53,851 nt of DNA from Chara braunii (taxonomy: Eukaryota > Streptophyta > Charophyceae > Charales > Characeae). A program made the translations under genes and the position numbers. Below are positions 35,101-44,249 of this stretch, piece after piece (the stretch's first letter is position 1; each line of letters begins with the position of its first letter). A model generated the notes under the pieces. The model did no database searches and had not been told where the DNA came from. It worked only from the letters and a program-made list of their open reading frames with translations. The stretch is taken from NCBI GenBank assembly GCA_003427395.1, contig BFEA01000011.1, positions 5,436,951-5,490,801 of the forward strand, given 5' to 3'.

Positions 35101-38100
35101 CGCCATTCTTTTTGGATGAGGTGATTTTCCCAAATGACCACAGCTGCTGCAGTCCTGGCCCCAGTCCGAGTTCCAGTCTCATTTTCCAGTCACAGCATCA
35201 GAGTCGCAGTTGTGTACCATATTCATGACTCCCTGGTCGTTTTTGACAGCAGGAAGCGGTAGGGATATTCCACTAGGTACCCTTAGGGGCTCAAAAAGTC
35301 TGTAGAAGTTGTAGGTACCCATAGGGGCTAGAAAGTCAGTCAGTCCAGTTAGCATTGAAGTCCCAGGAAAGTCTGCGGACTTTTGGAAGCGGCAAACATC
35401 AGTGTATGGGACCCATAGCCGGTGGAGGAAGTACGGAGGCAGATTGTCAAGTACTGGCGAATTGTGCGAGTTGTCAACATCTAATCACCTGCGCATCAGA
35501 ATTGCAAGTACGAAAGTTGCGGTGTGGAAGATGTCAACACATATTCACTTGCGGGTCCATGCGTGAGTGCGGCTACATCATTTTAGGATAATGCAATGTG
35601 CACTGTTCTTCGGCTGGCAGCAGGTAGTTGGTGGCGCTGGGCGGCATAGATAGGTTGGAAGGGAGGGGAATGAGAGGCAGGGAGGGAGGTATTGAGATAG
35701 ACGAGACCTTGGATAGAGAGTGAGAAGTGAGTTTGAGGGAGAGGGCAACCATACCTGAGGAAGCATCCCAGTTACCTTACCTGCACCTCTTGTACGAAGA
35801 CAATTCTATGTAAATGAGTTGGTCGGGGGATAGTATGTGCATTACATCACACTTGTGCTTTGATGTGTGTGTCAGCTTGCCTGAGCATGGCGTGAAAGTG
35901 CCGTGCATGGATGGTTGGTCTCAAAAGTATAACAGTATACTATAACTTAAACGTGTTGCCAGATTACGATAGGTCTAAATGGGGTAGGTAGGAAATCGAC
36001 TCCGGAAGTTCGAGGACTGCGCTCATATTTTGTCTGGCCTGTGCATGGCTTTTAATTGTCAGCAAAGACATGTGAACGTTGCATTATTGTGCAATGCTGA
36101 CGTGATGATTGTGTCGCTGACGTGGTGAATGCAACATGCCAAGTAACAATGGCTGGGCGCATCAGTGTCTGTGAGCACGGTGTGGTGCTGCTGGTGTGTG
36201 ATGTGGGGTGGCGAGGGGTGATGGCCCACTTGTGCACCTCTGGCTCATAATTGCATGCAGCATTTGTCCAGAGTTCCCAGGTCAGGATCGTAATGAATGA
36301 ACAGCCTGCCTAGGCAGTCTTACCGAGTAAATGTCCTGACGTGTCTCGATAGGGAGCGAGGGACTTTTTAATAATCGTTCTTTGACAGCCAAAGGTTTCC
36401 GATGTCTTGTATACAACTGCATGAACAGTGCCACCGGATCCAAATGGCCAGAGGTGCCTGGCAGAAAAAAGACAAATGTGCCTCCTTGCAGCTCGTTTTT
36501 TCCTCGTGTGCCGGATATCTCAGGGTAGGGAAAGGTCTGGGGGGGTTACTGTCGCATGTAGTATAGATTCTGTATCCAACTGCTTTCACGTCCATAGCAG
36601 TTGGATATGTTTTTTTTTTTTTTTTTTTTTATTTGATCGAACTGCCGTGATGACCGCGGCACTGTAAAGGGACCTAGGCAGGGCACAGTCTCACACGTGA
36701 TGCAGAGTCTGTATCCAACTGCTTTCACGTCCATGGCAGTTTTTTTTTGTTGTTTTCCTTGTTCGAAAGCCTACCACTGTGATGACCATGCAGCTGCAAC
36801 AGGACCCAAAAGGGCATACTCTCACACATGACGGTTTTTGTTTGTTTGTTTGTTTGTTTTTTAGCTGTACAGTGTACCACCAAAAAAATAGAACGGAACC
36901 TAGGCTCGGCGAAACTCTGGGCCGTGGTGAAATTCACGGTCGGCAAAAACAGGATCGGAGGTAGTGGTGGTTTAAGAAAAAGATATTGTAAGGCATGCTG
37001 TAGCTGACTTGCCTGTCTCATTTAAACCGCTAGTCCGTCCAAAGATACTGTTCATCCGCTGTCGTATAGGAGTACCTACCCACATTTTTTTGAGTATTGC
37101 CCCTGGTCTGTTAGGCCGACTGCCGGTAGAGTGACAGATAAAGAGGAAATGCGAGCCCCAGAATGTCTGTGGGACACCCAGACCTTTCAATAATACAGAG
37201 GCTGGTACCGGTATTGTGATCATTTGTCGAAAGGTCACTACTGCTCACTTCTAGGCTTGGCAAAATGCATCTACTACATTCTATTAAAGTTTGAACGGGT
37301 ATCTCGACTTAGCCCAACCGGATTCTGCCGTGTTGTACATTGGCCGTTGGATACGCAATGCATATGAACGGTAATGGCTGAATTCGAATAGAACTGAAAA
37401 AACTTCCCCAACAAGTAAAATAAAAGAACCTAAAGTGGAGCCCGCGTGTCATCCAGAAAGGAAAATGTGAACACACGATCTGTTTAGTTTTTTTCAGGCA
37501 ACAAGATTGTGGACCCTGTCTTGAGAGTGGGCCTCGCCACAAGCGCACACAATGAAAAATGGACCTAGTGCATCTTCCCACATGAAAAGGAAGGATGCAT
37601 CCACTTGGTGTATGATACTAGACAATGTATTTTTCCACCTCCTGTGGAGGGGTGCACTTGTTCTTTTGTTATGTGCCATGTGATGCATCCATTTGCTTCA
37701 TGATACTAGCAAATGTATTTTTTCCACCTCCTTTGCCCGGGTGCATCCATTTGCTTCATAATACTAGCAAATGTATTTTTTCCACCTTTGCGCGGGTGCA
37801 CTTGATTCTTTTGTTTTGTGTGCCATGCGGTGAGGTCCACTGCTGGCAGAGAGACTGCACTTCGGGAAGCCGGTCTTGTGCGCAGCCCAGACTCCCAAAA
37901 AATTGTTTTGCTTCATGGTATGTAGCTTACTGGGCAGTATGGAGCTTAACGGGCGTGGCAAAGTGTGCTCTCTACATTTGCTCGTATCTCTTTCTCTCTC
38001 TGCAGTTGTGTGGGCAGAGGTCCGTTCACGACTTCACACTCTATGAAAAAAATGGAATGGGCAGGTTCTGGCAAATTTTGGACTGCACTTGAACCGGCTC

Positions 38101-38108
38101 ACACACAA

Positions 38109-38143
<35 letters not shown>

Positions 38144-40329
38144 TGAAGACGAATTGAAAGCCCAAGGAGAGGCATGTGTAGGTTNNNNNNNNNNNNNNNN
38201 NNNNNNNNNNNNNNNNNNNNNNNNNNNNNNNNNNNNNNNNNNNNNNNNNNNNNNNNNNNNNNNNNNNNNNNNNNNNNNNNNNNNNNNNNNNNNNNNNNNN
38301 NNNNNNNNNNNNNNNNNNNNNNNNNNNNNCACACACACACACACAGAGAGAGAGAGAGATGAAGACGAATTGAAAGCCCAAGGAGAGGCATGTGTAGGTT
38401 TTGGTGGAGTGATGGATTAGAGACAGGGGAGAGCTGGTGAGTGATGGATTAGAGACGGGGGAGAGCTGGTGAGTGATGGATTAGAGACGGGGGAGAGCTG
38501 GTAAGAGATGGATGAATGATGTTGTGGGTTGTGGGGATGGGGATTGATTGGGCAATACATGCGGGGATAGTGGTTGGCGGGGTGATTCAAGAAGGTGGGG
38601 GCAAAGGTGAAGGGAGATGGGGGGAAGATTGGGAAAAGGTGGGATGGGGAAGAGGGTGCATGATGGGGGGAAAGGTGGAAAGGACGGGGAAAAGTCTGGG
38701 AGGAAGTTTGTGCAGGCTGCGGATCGCCTTTGTGACCTTCATCTGGGCTGTTCGTCTCCATTGATGAACGGGCTAAGTTGTCTGGGAAAGAAACCGAGTT
38801 GGCCTTCGCTGCCACATCTGAGTTGACCTCCCGGACACCCGGACAGACCTTGTGCTGGCCTGACCCCAACCGGGCTACCCGGCCGGTGGCCTAGGCTAGA
38901 ACGTGGCTACAGGGCTTGCTCAGAGATATGAAAGCTCTTCACCAGGTGGGATGTTATCTGCTGCAGGGGCAGGATGCTCGGCCTGTGTGATCCTTGTCAG
39001 GACTGAGGCCATTTTGGCCACTTCCAATCCGGGGCATATTTCAAGCACGAGGAATGGAACAGAACCGTTAATTTGATGTGTACCTGTTAACCATAGAGAT
39101 TGTTTGTTGGAGCACAATTCTCGAAGCAGGTTTACACCCCGAATTATGATTTAGTTCACATGACTGTGCAGAAGTGTGAGAGGTTTTGTTAAATTCATCA
39201 TATCAGAAAGTTCCTGGATATGAATTACTGCCATTGTAGCATCGTTATTGGCTTTACTCAGCAGTCATGCCATCCGCCGGAAAAGGGTCCGGCGAAGATG
39301 CGCAGCGTCAAATTGTGCAGCAGGGTCTTCAAATTTGTGTTTATTTCGTGTCGGAGAGACAAAGCGTGAACCACGGATTCTTATTGGTTATTATCTGCTG
39401 ATTGGGAGGGACGGTCTTTACAGGCTGGGAAGTAGGGGCTAAAGCAGAATCGTTGAAAGTACTAGAAACATGTTTATATGGCAAGGATGGACCCTGTTTT
39501 CCAGCCGGAGTATGTATTTCAACCTGAATGGCTTGCAAAAATGAAGCACATGGAGTGTGTATCAGGTTCTGCAAGATTCTGTCAAAGCCAGTCACCAAGC
39601 CCCTTGGAGGGAGACACTGCAGATCTCAATGGCGTTTGATGTACCGGCGGTTTGGACTACCATCTGGGCATTATGCTGCCGTTAGTCTGGTTTTATTTAT
39701 GCTATGCTGACGTTAGTCTGATTTTATTTATATGCAGATCCAGTGGTAGTGTTTGTTCATGTGGCTCTCTTGAATCACCAGTCCGTTTCCCAAATAATGT
39801 GTTCCAATGCGCGTTATCCGGTTATTAATTTGGGGGCATGGGCTATAGAAAAGAGAAAAAGAGTGTCGTCTGGCAAGTGGCATGCCAGCAGGAAATGGTA
39901 TGTGGCATTTTTGTATAGGGAAAATGAACTTGGACGCGCTGGTTGTTTAATGTGAGCGATGGGAGGGGGGAGTTCAAATAGCAGATGTGAGTCTGTCTGT
40001 GCGAGGTTGCTGGGGTGTGCTTTGAATCCATCTTATCGTAACTGAACCGTGCACCATGTGATATGGGCTTGCTGTTTCTTTTTTTTTTTGACATTATGTT
40101 ACGCTGTAATTTTGTCTAATGTGCCTCTGCTTTATCTTATTGCTGTTGGTTGGTGATGTCTCAGGTGCCTGTCATGATCGGTGGTCCAGCTCTGCCCTCC
40201 AATGTGCGCTTCAGGAGGGATCTCCCCAAGGCTGGTTTGGCTAATATTACTGCGACCTTCATGAATATGTTGGGCTTTGAGGCCCCCTCCGATTATGAAC
40301 CGACTTTGCTTGAAGTTGTTAGCGTGTAG
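19825..40329 (+). CDS. iPGAM: 2,3-bisphosphoglycerate-independent phosphoglycerate mutase (six exons)
   Basis: Coding exons 19825-20111, 21099-21456, 21844-22271, 23461-23746, 27117-27272 and 40165-40329 join to 1680 nt, 559 codons plus stop, the usual length of plant enzymes. All introns are GT-AG. The enzyme interconverts 3- and 2-phosphoglycerate in glycolysis using two metal ions and a phosphoserine. Visible residues: Asp27 (MDGWG), nucleophile Ser80 ([10 protein letters not shown]), [18 protein letters not shown] and [14 protein letters not shown] in exon 2, FNFRADR in exon 3, Lys362 ([12 protein letters not shown]), Asp430 and His434 (NGDMVGHTG), Asp471 and His472 (TADHGN). The N terminus lacks a transit peptide, so a cytosolic protein is expected. 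The start is supported by an in-frame TGA 12 bases upstream and good alignment with plant N termini. No broken residue was seen; the gene looks functional. Confidence 0.96.
20112..21098 (+). other. iPGAM intron 1
   Basis: 987 bp, GTAAGT to GGCAG. It contains a 12-bp CTTGCTTCTTCC tandem (about 20226-20270), CT-rich sequence, and a run of ATTG/CTTG tetranucleotides (21049-21088) directly before the acceptor. Confidence 0.9.
21099..21456 (+). CDS. iPGAM: iPGAM exon 2
   Basis: Residues 96-215, from [11 protein letters not shown] to HVTMDRYE. Carries [13 protein letters not shown] and TDGRD of the phosphoglycerate-binding domain. The acceptor is GGCAG and the donor GTATGC; it ends in phase 0. Confidence 0.95.
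21457..21843 (+). other. iPGAM intron 2
   Basis: 387 bp, pyrimidine-rich with imperfect CTCTCTCCACGTGGCTC repeats near 21630 and 21680. No other feature was seen. Confidence 0.9.
21844..22271 (+). CDS. iPGAM: iPGAM exon 3
   Basis: Residues 216-357 plus two bases of codon 358, [10 protein letters not shown] to NGVRTFAC. Includes FNFRADR with its substrate-binding arginines. The donor is GTGAGG. Confidence 0.95.
22272..23460 (+). other. iPGAM intron 3
   Basis: 1189 bp. Contains a tandem unit of about 39 bp holding AAATGAAAGCAGGCCGAATG (copies near 22609, 22682 and 22721) and GGTGGAAAA repeats near 22630. No gene. Confidence 0.9.
23461..23746 (+). CDS. iPGAM: iPGAM exon 4
   Basis: Residues 358-453, [12 protein letters not shown] to VVDECVK. 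Carries catalytic Lys362 and metal ligands Asp430 and His434. The donor GTTCGT is weaker than the others, but joining here to exon 5 gives an ungapped match to plant enzymes. Confidence 0.93.
23747..27116 (+). other. iPGAM intron 4
   Basis: 3370 bp with no supported gene. A 32-bp direct repeat (ATCATTTTTGTTGTTTG then TTTTCGTGAA) lies at about 26717-26772. Overlapping short open frames show no motifs. Confidence 0.85.
27117..27272 (+). CDS. iPGAM: iPGAM exon 5
   Basis: Residues 454-505, [14 protein letters not shown] to LTSHTLAP. Holds the metal-binding [10 protein letters not shown] (Asp471, His472). The acceptor is CTCAG and the donor GTAAGG, phase 0 at both ends. Confidence 0.95.
27484..27645. 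repeat. Tandem duplication, about 82 bp, with tRNA-like segment
   Basis: GTGAGCGGTGGTAGAT...GGCATCCGGCTGTTTA-like sequence occurs twice (from 27484 and 27565). The second copy runs into TTTAGTCCGAGATGGCAGGTTCACC, which looks like part of a tRNA with a B box. Confidence 0.7.
27703..28126. repeat. Minisatellite, five copies of 87-90 bp
   Basis: Units start GTACGTAAACCACGCTTCTG at 27703, 27793, 27880, 27967 and 28054. Copies are over 90% identical; the last is truncated. Unit lengths of 87 and 90 are multiples of three, so frames stay open on both strands; this is not evidence for a protein. Confidence 0.92.
28250..28345 (+). repeat. tRNA-like segment (possible SINE head)
   Basis: GCAGTGGTTAAGGCGTC resembles the D arm and A box of a serine or leucine tRNA, and CGCTTCGATTCC resembles a B box about 35 bases on. 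A partial duplicate precedes it (GCAGTGGTTATGGCGTC near 28252). Related sequence appears at 27536-27665. Confidence 0.4.
28670..28842. repeat. Tandem duplication, unit about 93 bp
   Basis: CTGGGAACATTTTGGCAA...CAAGCACTCTTTTCTCAT occurs from 28670 and again from 28763 with few changes. Confidence 0.85.
32400..33420. repeat. Purine-rich degenerate minisatellite, unit about 100-150 bp
   Basis: Seven or so diverged copies, each with CCAGTGACTGCTTTCTCTG-like sequence, then CGACTTCGATAAGAGG-like, then a long GGAGGAGGA tract and a GATGACAAATGAACGACAAA-like tract. Copies start near 32545, 32722, 32812, 32934, 33035, 33160 and 33319. The gene's sense strand is strongly purine-rich. The 304-codon minus frame here is a Ser/Pro-rich artefact of this repeat. 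Confidence 0.85.
33677..33864. mobile_element. MITE-like element, copy 1
   Basis: The left end CACTAGTACCTTTCCC...TGGGAAAATAG and the right end are inverted repeats of about 34 bp (GGGAAAATAG is perfect). The interior (GGAGGTCAGGCCCAACGACG, then CCGTCGTTTCGTTTCGGCC) is homologous to 50263-50432. No coding capacity. The exact termini and duplication are not certain. Confidence 0.6.
33985..34140. repeat. Tandem duplication, unit 82 bp
   Basis: ACCAGAGAATGAAATAGCAC...GGAAAATAA occurs from 33985 and from 34067, near-identical. Confidence 0.9.
34215..34590. repeat. Tandem repeat, unit about 79 bp
   Basis: Two close copies (34440-34509 and 34519-34590) share GACGTTGGTAGAT, CACTAAAGATT and GGCCCTGTGCAAGGATAACAA-like blocks. 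A more diverged copy lies at 34215-34275. Confidence 0.8.
36551..36835. repeat. Tandem repeat, unit about 137 bp, with T runs
   Basis: TGTATCCAACTGCTTTCACG occurs near 36570 and 36709, each followed by TCCATRGCAGT, a T run and a GATGACC block. A third unit begins near 36818. Confidence 0.8.
37596..37803. repeat. Tandem repeat, three copies of 59-88 bp
   Basis: TGCATCCATTTGCTTCATRATACTAGCAAATGTATTTT-like sequence begins at 37596, 37684 and 37742. Confidence 0.85.
38101..38399. repeat. CA/GA microsatellite block repeated on both sides of an assembly gap
   Basis: (CA)n(GA)n followed by GATGAAGACGAATTG...GGCATGTGTAGGTT occurs at about 38101-38184 and again at 38330-38399. The two flanks are near-identical apart from microsatellite length. 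Confidence 0.9.
38185..38329. other. Assembly gap, 145 N
   Basis: A run of N bases between two near-identical flanks, so the true content is probably more of the same repeat, or nothing. Confidence 1.
38409..38505. repeat. 32-bp tandem repeat, three copies
   Basis: GTGATGGATTAGAGAC then GGGGAGAGCTGGTGA, from 38409, 38441 and 38473, nearly perfect. Confidence 0.95.
40165..40329 (+). CDS. iPGAM: iPGAM exon 6 (C terminus)
   Basis: Residues 506-559 and the TAG stop: [50 protein letters not shown]. The acceptor is CTCAG. The match to plant C termini is ungapped, so the 12.9-kb intron is real and no exon is missing. Confidence 0.95.
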   Translation: MPVMIGGPALPSNVRFRRDLPKAGLANITATFMNMLGFEAPSDYEPTLLEVVSV

Positions 40330-41115
40330 GTGTATTTGTTTGTATATCATGTCGTGCACAGATGAACGAGCTGTTCGATCTGCTCTCCCTGTTTGCTTGG
40401 TCGACTGCTGCGGGAGGAGCGTACAATTCCTTCAGGTTAGGTGAGAGCTTGTTTCCAGTAGATATGGAGAATGAGAGGGAGGGAGTATTTCTTGCAGCTC
40501 CACATTACATGCCTTCAAATCTGAAATTTGTGAATTGTTTTTTTTTTTAATGTTGTTCCTATAGTGTTATATGCCTGATGAGTCGCTTAGCTGTGTTATG
40601 GGAAGCTGTGGTTATGTTGTGACAAATGTGTCAGTGAGGCAGGCATTCAATGCTCTGCTCGAGGTACTCCGGTTGCCTTTCATCCTGTGCTGGGTGCATC
40701 GTTGGCTGTGTGTTGGCCAGAAACACGTTTTTTTTGGAAGGCCTGGGAACTGTCTTTGTCTCATTATAAATGCCTGCTCTTGCAGTCCAATGCTGATGTG
40801 ATGGGCCTTGTCATTCGGGTGTGCTTTATACCCTTGGCTGTGCACGTTTTTCTACACTATAATTTGAGAAATCTAACATACGGGCTGTCTGTCGGCCCTG
40901 ATTGTGGCGCGATCTGAAGCTTTTAAGATTGTGGGACGATCTGGGCCGTCCCTTGGGTACCACATGGCCAACGGGTTGCATGGCACAAACCTTTTTCTTT
41001 TTTTTTTTTTCTTTTTTTTTTTGCACAAACCTTTTATACCAATGCTCTAGTTCAAGATTCTTAAGCAGTATTACTGGCACTGGCGCTGTAGAACTGTCAC
41101 TTCTGTAAAAAGATC

Positions 41116-41117
<2 letters not shown>
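40330..41117 (+). other. iPGAM 3' flank and presumed 3' UTR
   Basis: No coding feature. T runs lie at 40540-40549, 40728-40736 and 40991-41022. No clear AATAAA signal was recognised close to the stop, so the transcript end is not placed. Confidence 0.4.

Positions 41118-41197
<80 letters not shown>
41118..41197. repeat. (GA)n microsatellite
   Basis: About 40 uninterrupted GA units. The sequence after it (41198-41340, with ACAATGACTATTACAACAATG) resembles the repeat family at 45848-46200. Confidence 0.97.
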
Positions 41198-41200
<3 letters not shown>

Positions 41201-41430
41201 TGCAAGCCATCCTCATATTAGTGCTGAGTCTGCTGACCACAATGACTATTACAACAATGACTAGCTCTAGTGCTAATAAATTAATAACTACTATCCCCCC
41301 CTCCGCCCCTGCTTGATGATTCTTGTGCGTGTGTGTTTGTCAAAGCTCCCCAAATTCTCTCATTCCAACCACAAATTATTGCAAACAATCCATACAACAA
41401 AAACGATAGGGAATGTATTAGATTGATAAG

Positions 41431-41884
41431 GTCCAGTGGCCTAGCTCAGTTGGTAAGGCTTGGAAGTGGCATTCAGGAGGTAGGGGGTTCAATCCCCATT
41501 GTCCTCATGTACCTTCCTGGGGCATGCTTGGCGCCCACCACTGGATCGCCCGATCGGCATTGAGCAGTAGTTAATGTTTGTAGGGGAGGGGACCTGAGGG
41601 GAGGCACAGGGATTGGTCCTGTTGGCATGATCCCTGATGCTACCAGCTGTCCCCTGGCCGGTATCGCCCACCTGCAGGTCCCTCTAGGACTGTAATTAGG
41701 AGTGGTATCTCCAAAATCTCTACGACGGCAAGTCTCGAGTGATTGGATTGCACTTGGCTGGTGATCAGAGCGCACGCTTCTTTCATTGTAGTATGGGCTA
41801 TGGGAACACTCCGTCACTTGAATTGAGTGTTTACTACTGAAATTGAGAGCAGAACGTAGGTTGCTTATTAAAGAAAAAAAAAAA
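41431..41884 (+). mobile_element. tRNA-derived SINE
   Basis: Begins with a tRNA-like head: A box TAGCTCAGTTGGTA at 41443 and B box GGGTTCAATCC at 41486, the normal tRNA spacing. An unrelated body of about 380 bp follows, ending in an A run (about 41873-41884). No clear target duplication was found. SINEs are transcribed by pol III and moved by LINE machinery; the LINE at 15077 also ends in poly-A, but a partnership is only a guess. Confidence 0.65.
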
Positions 41885-43750
41885 GATGCTATGTTGCCCA
41901 TGTGGTTAAGTGGCAAGTGCCACACACCCGTCTGCCGCTGGAGCAGCACACTTGCACCTACATGTAATATTCTATAAAGGGGTCGATGTCATTACCGAAA
42001 ACACTGGCACATCAGCTCATCTCAAATGACTCGCTACCATCATTGCCGTCGCTCCATGGCTAGGCCTCTTCCCTTTCATTTTGTTGTCTTGCCCCTGGAG
42101 TGTATAAGACCCCAAGGCAAAAACAAGTGGAGCAACAGCACAAACACCGACCAAGAAAGCAATGACCACGCTTCAAATGGTTTGAAAAAACTTAGAGAGC
42201 CCTCTGTGTCAGCCCACGAAGCCACCATAAATTCTACCGAACTCCACAAGATCTCCACGCAACACCAGGAGCGCTACTGCTTAAAACACCCTGGAAGTGT
42301 TCCTTTTTTTTTTTCTTTTTTTCTTTGACAAATGCTCCAGTCTATTCGTGGGGAGCAACACATGCTGTCCCATATAGAATTATACAAATGATTTGAAATA
42401 CCAGGGCCATTACCTGGCTTCGGCCAGGAACAATCTGAGAACTTTGAAGAGATTCTAGAAAATTAGGAAAAGACATGGATAACTGTTAACCTATTGCTAG
42501 GCTACTCAAGCAGCACTTACTAAGTCAAAACGGCAAGCCACAGAAGCCCTTTGAATGCTCCGAACCCCTGGAATCCCCAACGAAACATTCTAAAATTTTC
42601 TAACACTGTCTTATTCCCTGCTGAACTTTCCCAGGCTTCATGCCCCATCCTGCTAGGTTACAGGGCAACACAACTCACGCCAGCTCCGGCCAGCGTGGTA
42701 CCGACAGAAATCCTTATTTTCCCTTAGAATGCCCGGCCCAAGGCATCCCCAGATCTCTCTACCACGCCGCTCGCTCCTGCTATCAACAGGTTCCAGGGTA
42801 ACCCCCCCATCTTCGGCCAGCGTAGTTCTGGCATCGAAAAAATGCAGACCCATGAGTATAACAGCATTAGAAAAACCTAAAATGAGTTGTAAGAAGTGCC
42901 CAGAATCCTAAAGCATTCTCAAAACTTTCCTCATGAGATAGGCTAAATTGCAGAAAAAAATTCAAAAAATCTGAAAAAGCTTGGAAAACATGAACGCCGG
43001 CGGGTCAAAACTGAAATGCCTACTATCCAAAACTACCCCTCTCAACAGACGGAACGTCGGTCCAGGTTTTCAGTCCTCGTACCAGAACTCACTTGATCTC
43101 ATATCCACTTCTGCTAGGGTAACAGGGCACCACAACCTACAGGCCTCAAGCTCCCCCTGCATCACAGAGCGAAAGCTCCAGCACCAGCCTGTGTCGTCCC
43201 AGCATCGTCCTTTTATCCTACTTACCTTAACCAACAACCTTCCTCTGTTAAGAGCCCCCTTACTGCCTTCCATCTTCCAGTTCGAGCTCCCCCCCTTCCC
43301 TCCTTTTTTTGAGATACCATGGCCATTACCTGGCTTCGGCTAAGAACAACCGACTCAGAACCCCCGATCCCCCAACAGTCCTCTTTACCTCACTCCGGCA
43401 AGACTTACTGCAGCAAAAGCCACCATCTCTGCTGCTGCTGTGCCCTATTACCATCCTACGAGCTAGCCCCCACCATCTACTTCTCCCACTCACCTCTCTC
43501 AAGAAAATATTGAAAAAATAGGAAATCAGAAAATTGAGAATTGAAGCACTGGCTGTAAACATCCAACAAAACCCTCTCAACCTTACTACGGCAAGACTTA
43601 CTGCGGTAGAGCCACCATCTCCACCGCTGCTGTGCCCTATTTCCGCCCTACTGGCTAGCCCTTTCGCTCCAGAGTGCATTATCTCCAACCATCACCACAA
43701 ACCATACTTGCGGTGCATCCCGTGCGCGGGGTCGTGGCACATGCGGTGCA
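41885..43750. other. Stretch without a supported gene
   Basis: GCCATTACCTGGCTTCGGC occurs at 42410 and 43321, and CTGCTAGG(T)TAACAGGGCA-like sequence near 42648 and 43111, so two diverged copies of an unnamed repeat about 0.9 kb long may lie here. No coding motif was seen. Confidence 0.4.
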
Positions 43751-43756
43751 GAGCGC

Positions 43757-44007
43757 ACGTGCCATGTCAGTAGAGTGCCATGTCAGCAGTGTGCCATGTC
43801 ATCAGTGTGCCATGTGCAGACGTGCCATGTCAGCAGAAAAGGCTGAGGCTGGGGTATGTGCCAGCAGTGTGCCATGTCATCAGTGTGCCATGTCATCAGT
43901 GTGCCATGTCAGCAGAAAAGGCTGAGGCTGGGCTATGTGCCAGCAGTGTCCCACGTGCGGAAGTGTACTGTCAGCACACAAGGCTGAGGCTGGGCTATGT
44001 GGCGGTG
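43757..44007. repeat. Higher-order tandem repeat
   Basis: Short units GTGCCATGTCATCA/GTGCCATGTCAGCA alternate with a longer unit AAGGCTGAGGCTGGGCTATG that recurs at about 43839, 43918 and 43981, giving a nested periodicity of about 60-80 bp. Confidence 0.85.
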
Positions 44008-44249
44008 CAGCGCACAAATTGTAATGTAACAAAGCTCTACGCCTCCTGCACCTGATGTTGCGATACATAAGCAGACTTCTGCCGAATGCCAGCAGCCTGC
44101 AACCTCAGGCATGGTCTCAATAGCAGCAGCCGCAGCAAGCCCACCTGGGAGCACATCATCCCCAGGGGCACCCGGTCTTGCCCTGCCCGAACTGACAGGG
44201 CAGGGGCCCAGCGAGACCGTATAGGCCTACCAGCTTCGCGTAGCCATTT

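Larger units (their letters stand above)
27273..40164 (+). other. iPGAM intron 5, 12.9 kb, repeat-filled
   Basis: GTAAGG to CTCAG. Holds minisatellites, a MITE copy, several two- or three-copy tandem duplications, an assembly gap and T/A runs, listed separately. Between them (28854-32399, 34591-36550, 38513-40164) I see no gene or recognisable element. No long motif-bearing frame on either strand suggests a nested gene. Confidence 0.9.

Noticed and set aside
40570-40600. CTGATGAG-like hammerhead core on the plus strand downstream of iPGAM
   Set aside because: No stem II or GAAA follows at the right distance.
41889-41945. Second tRNA-like D arm (GTGGTTAAGTGGC)
   Set aside because: No B box at the expected distance; short pairing could be chance.
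43757-44007. CRISPR-like array
   Set aside because: Units are contiguous or nested with no unique spacers; this is a eukaryotic tandem repeat.
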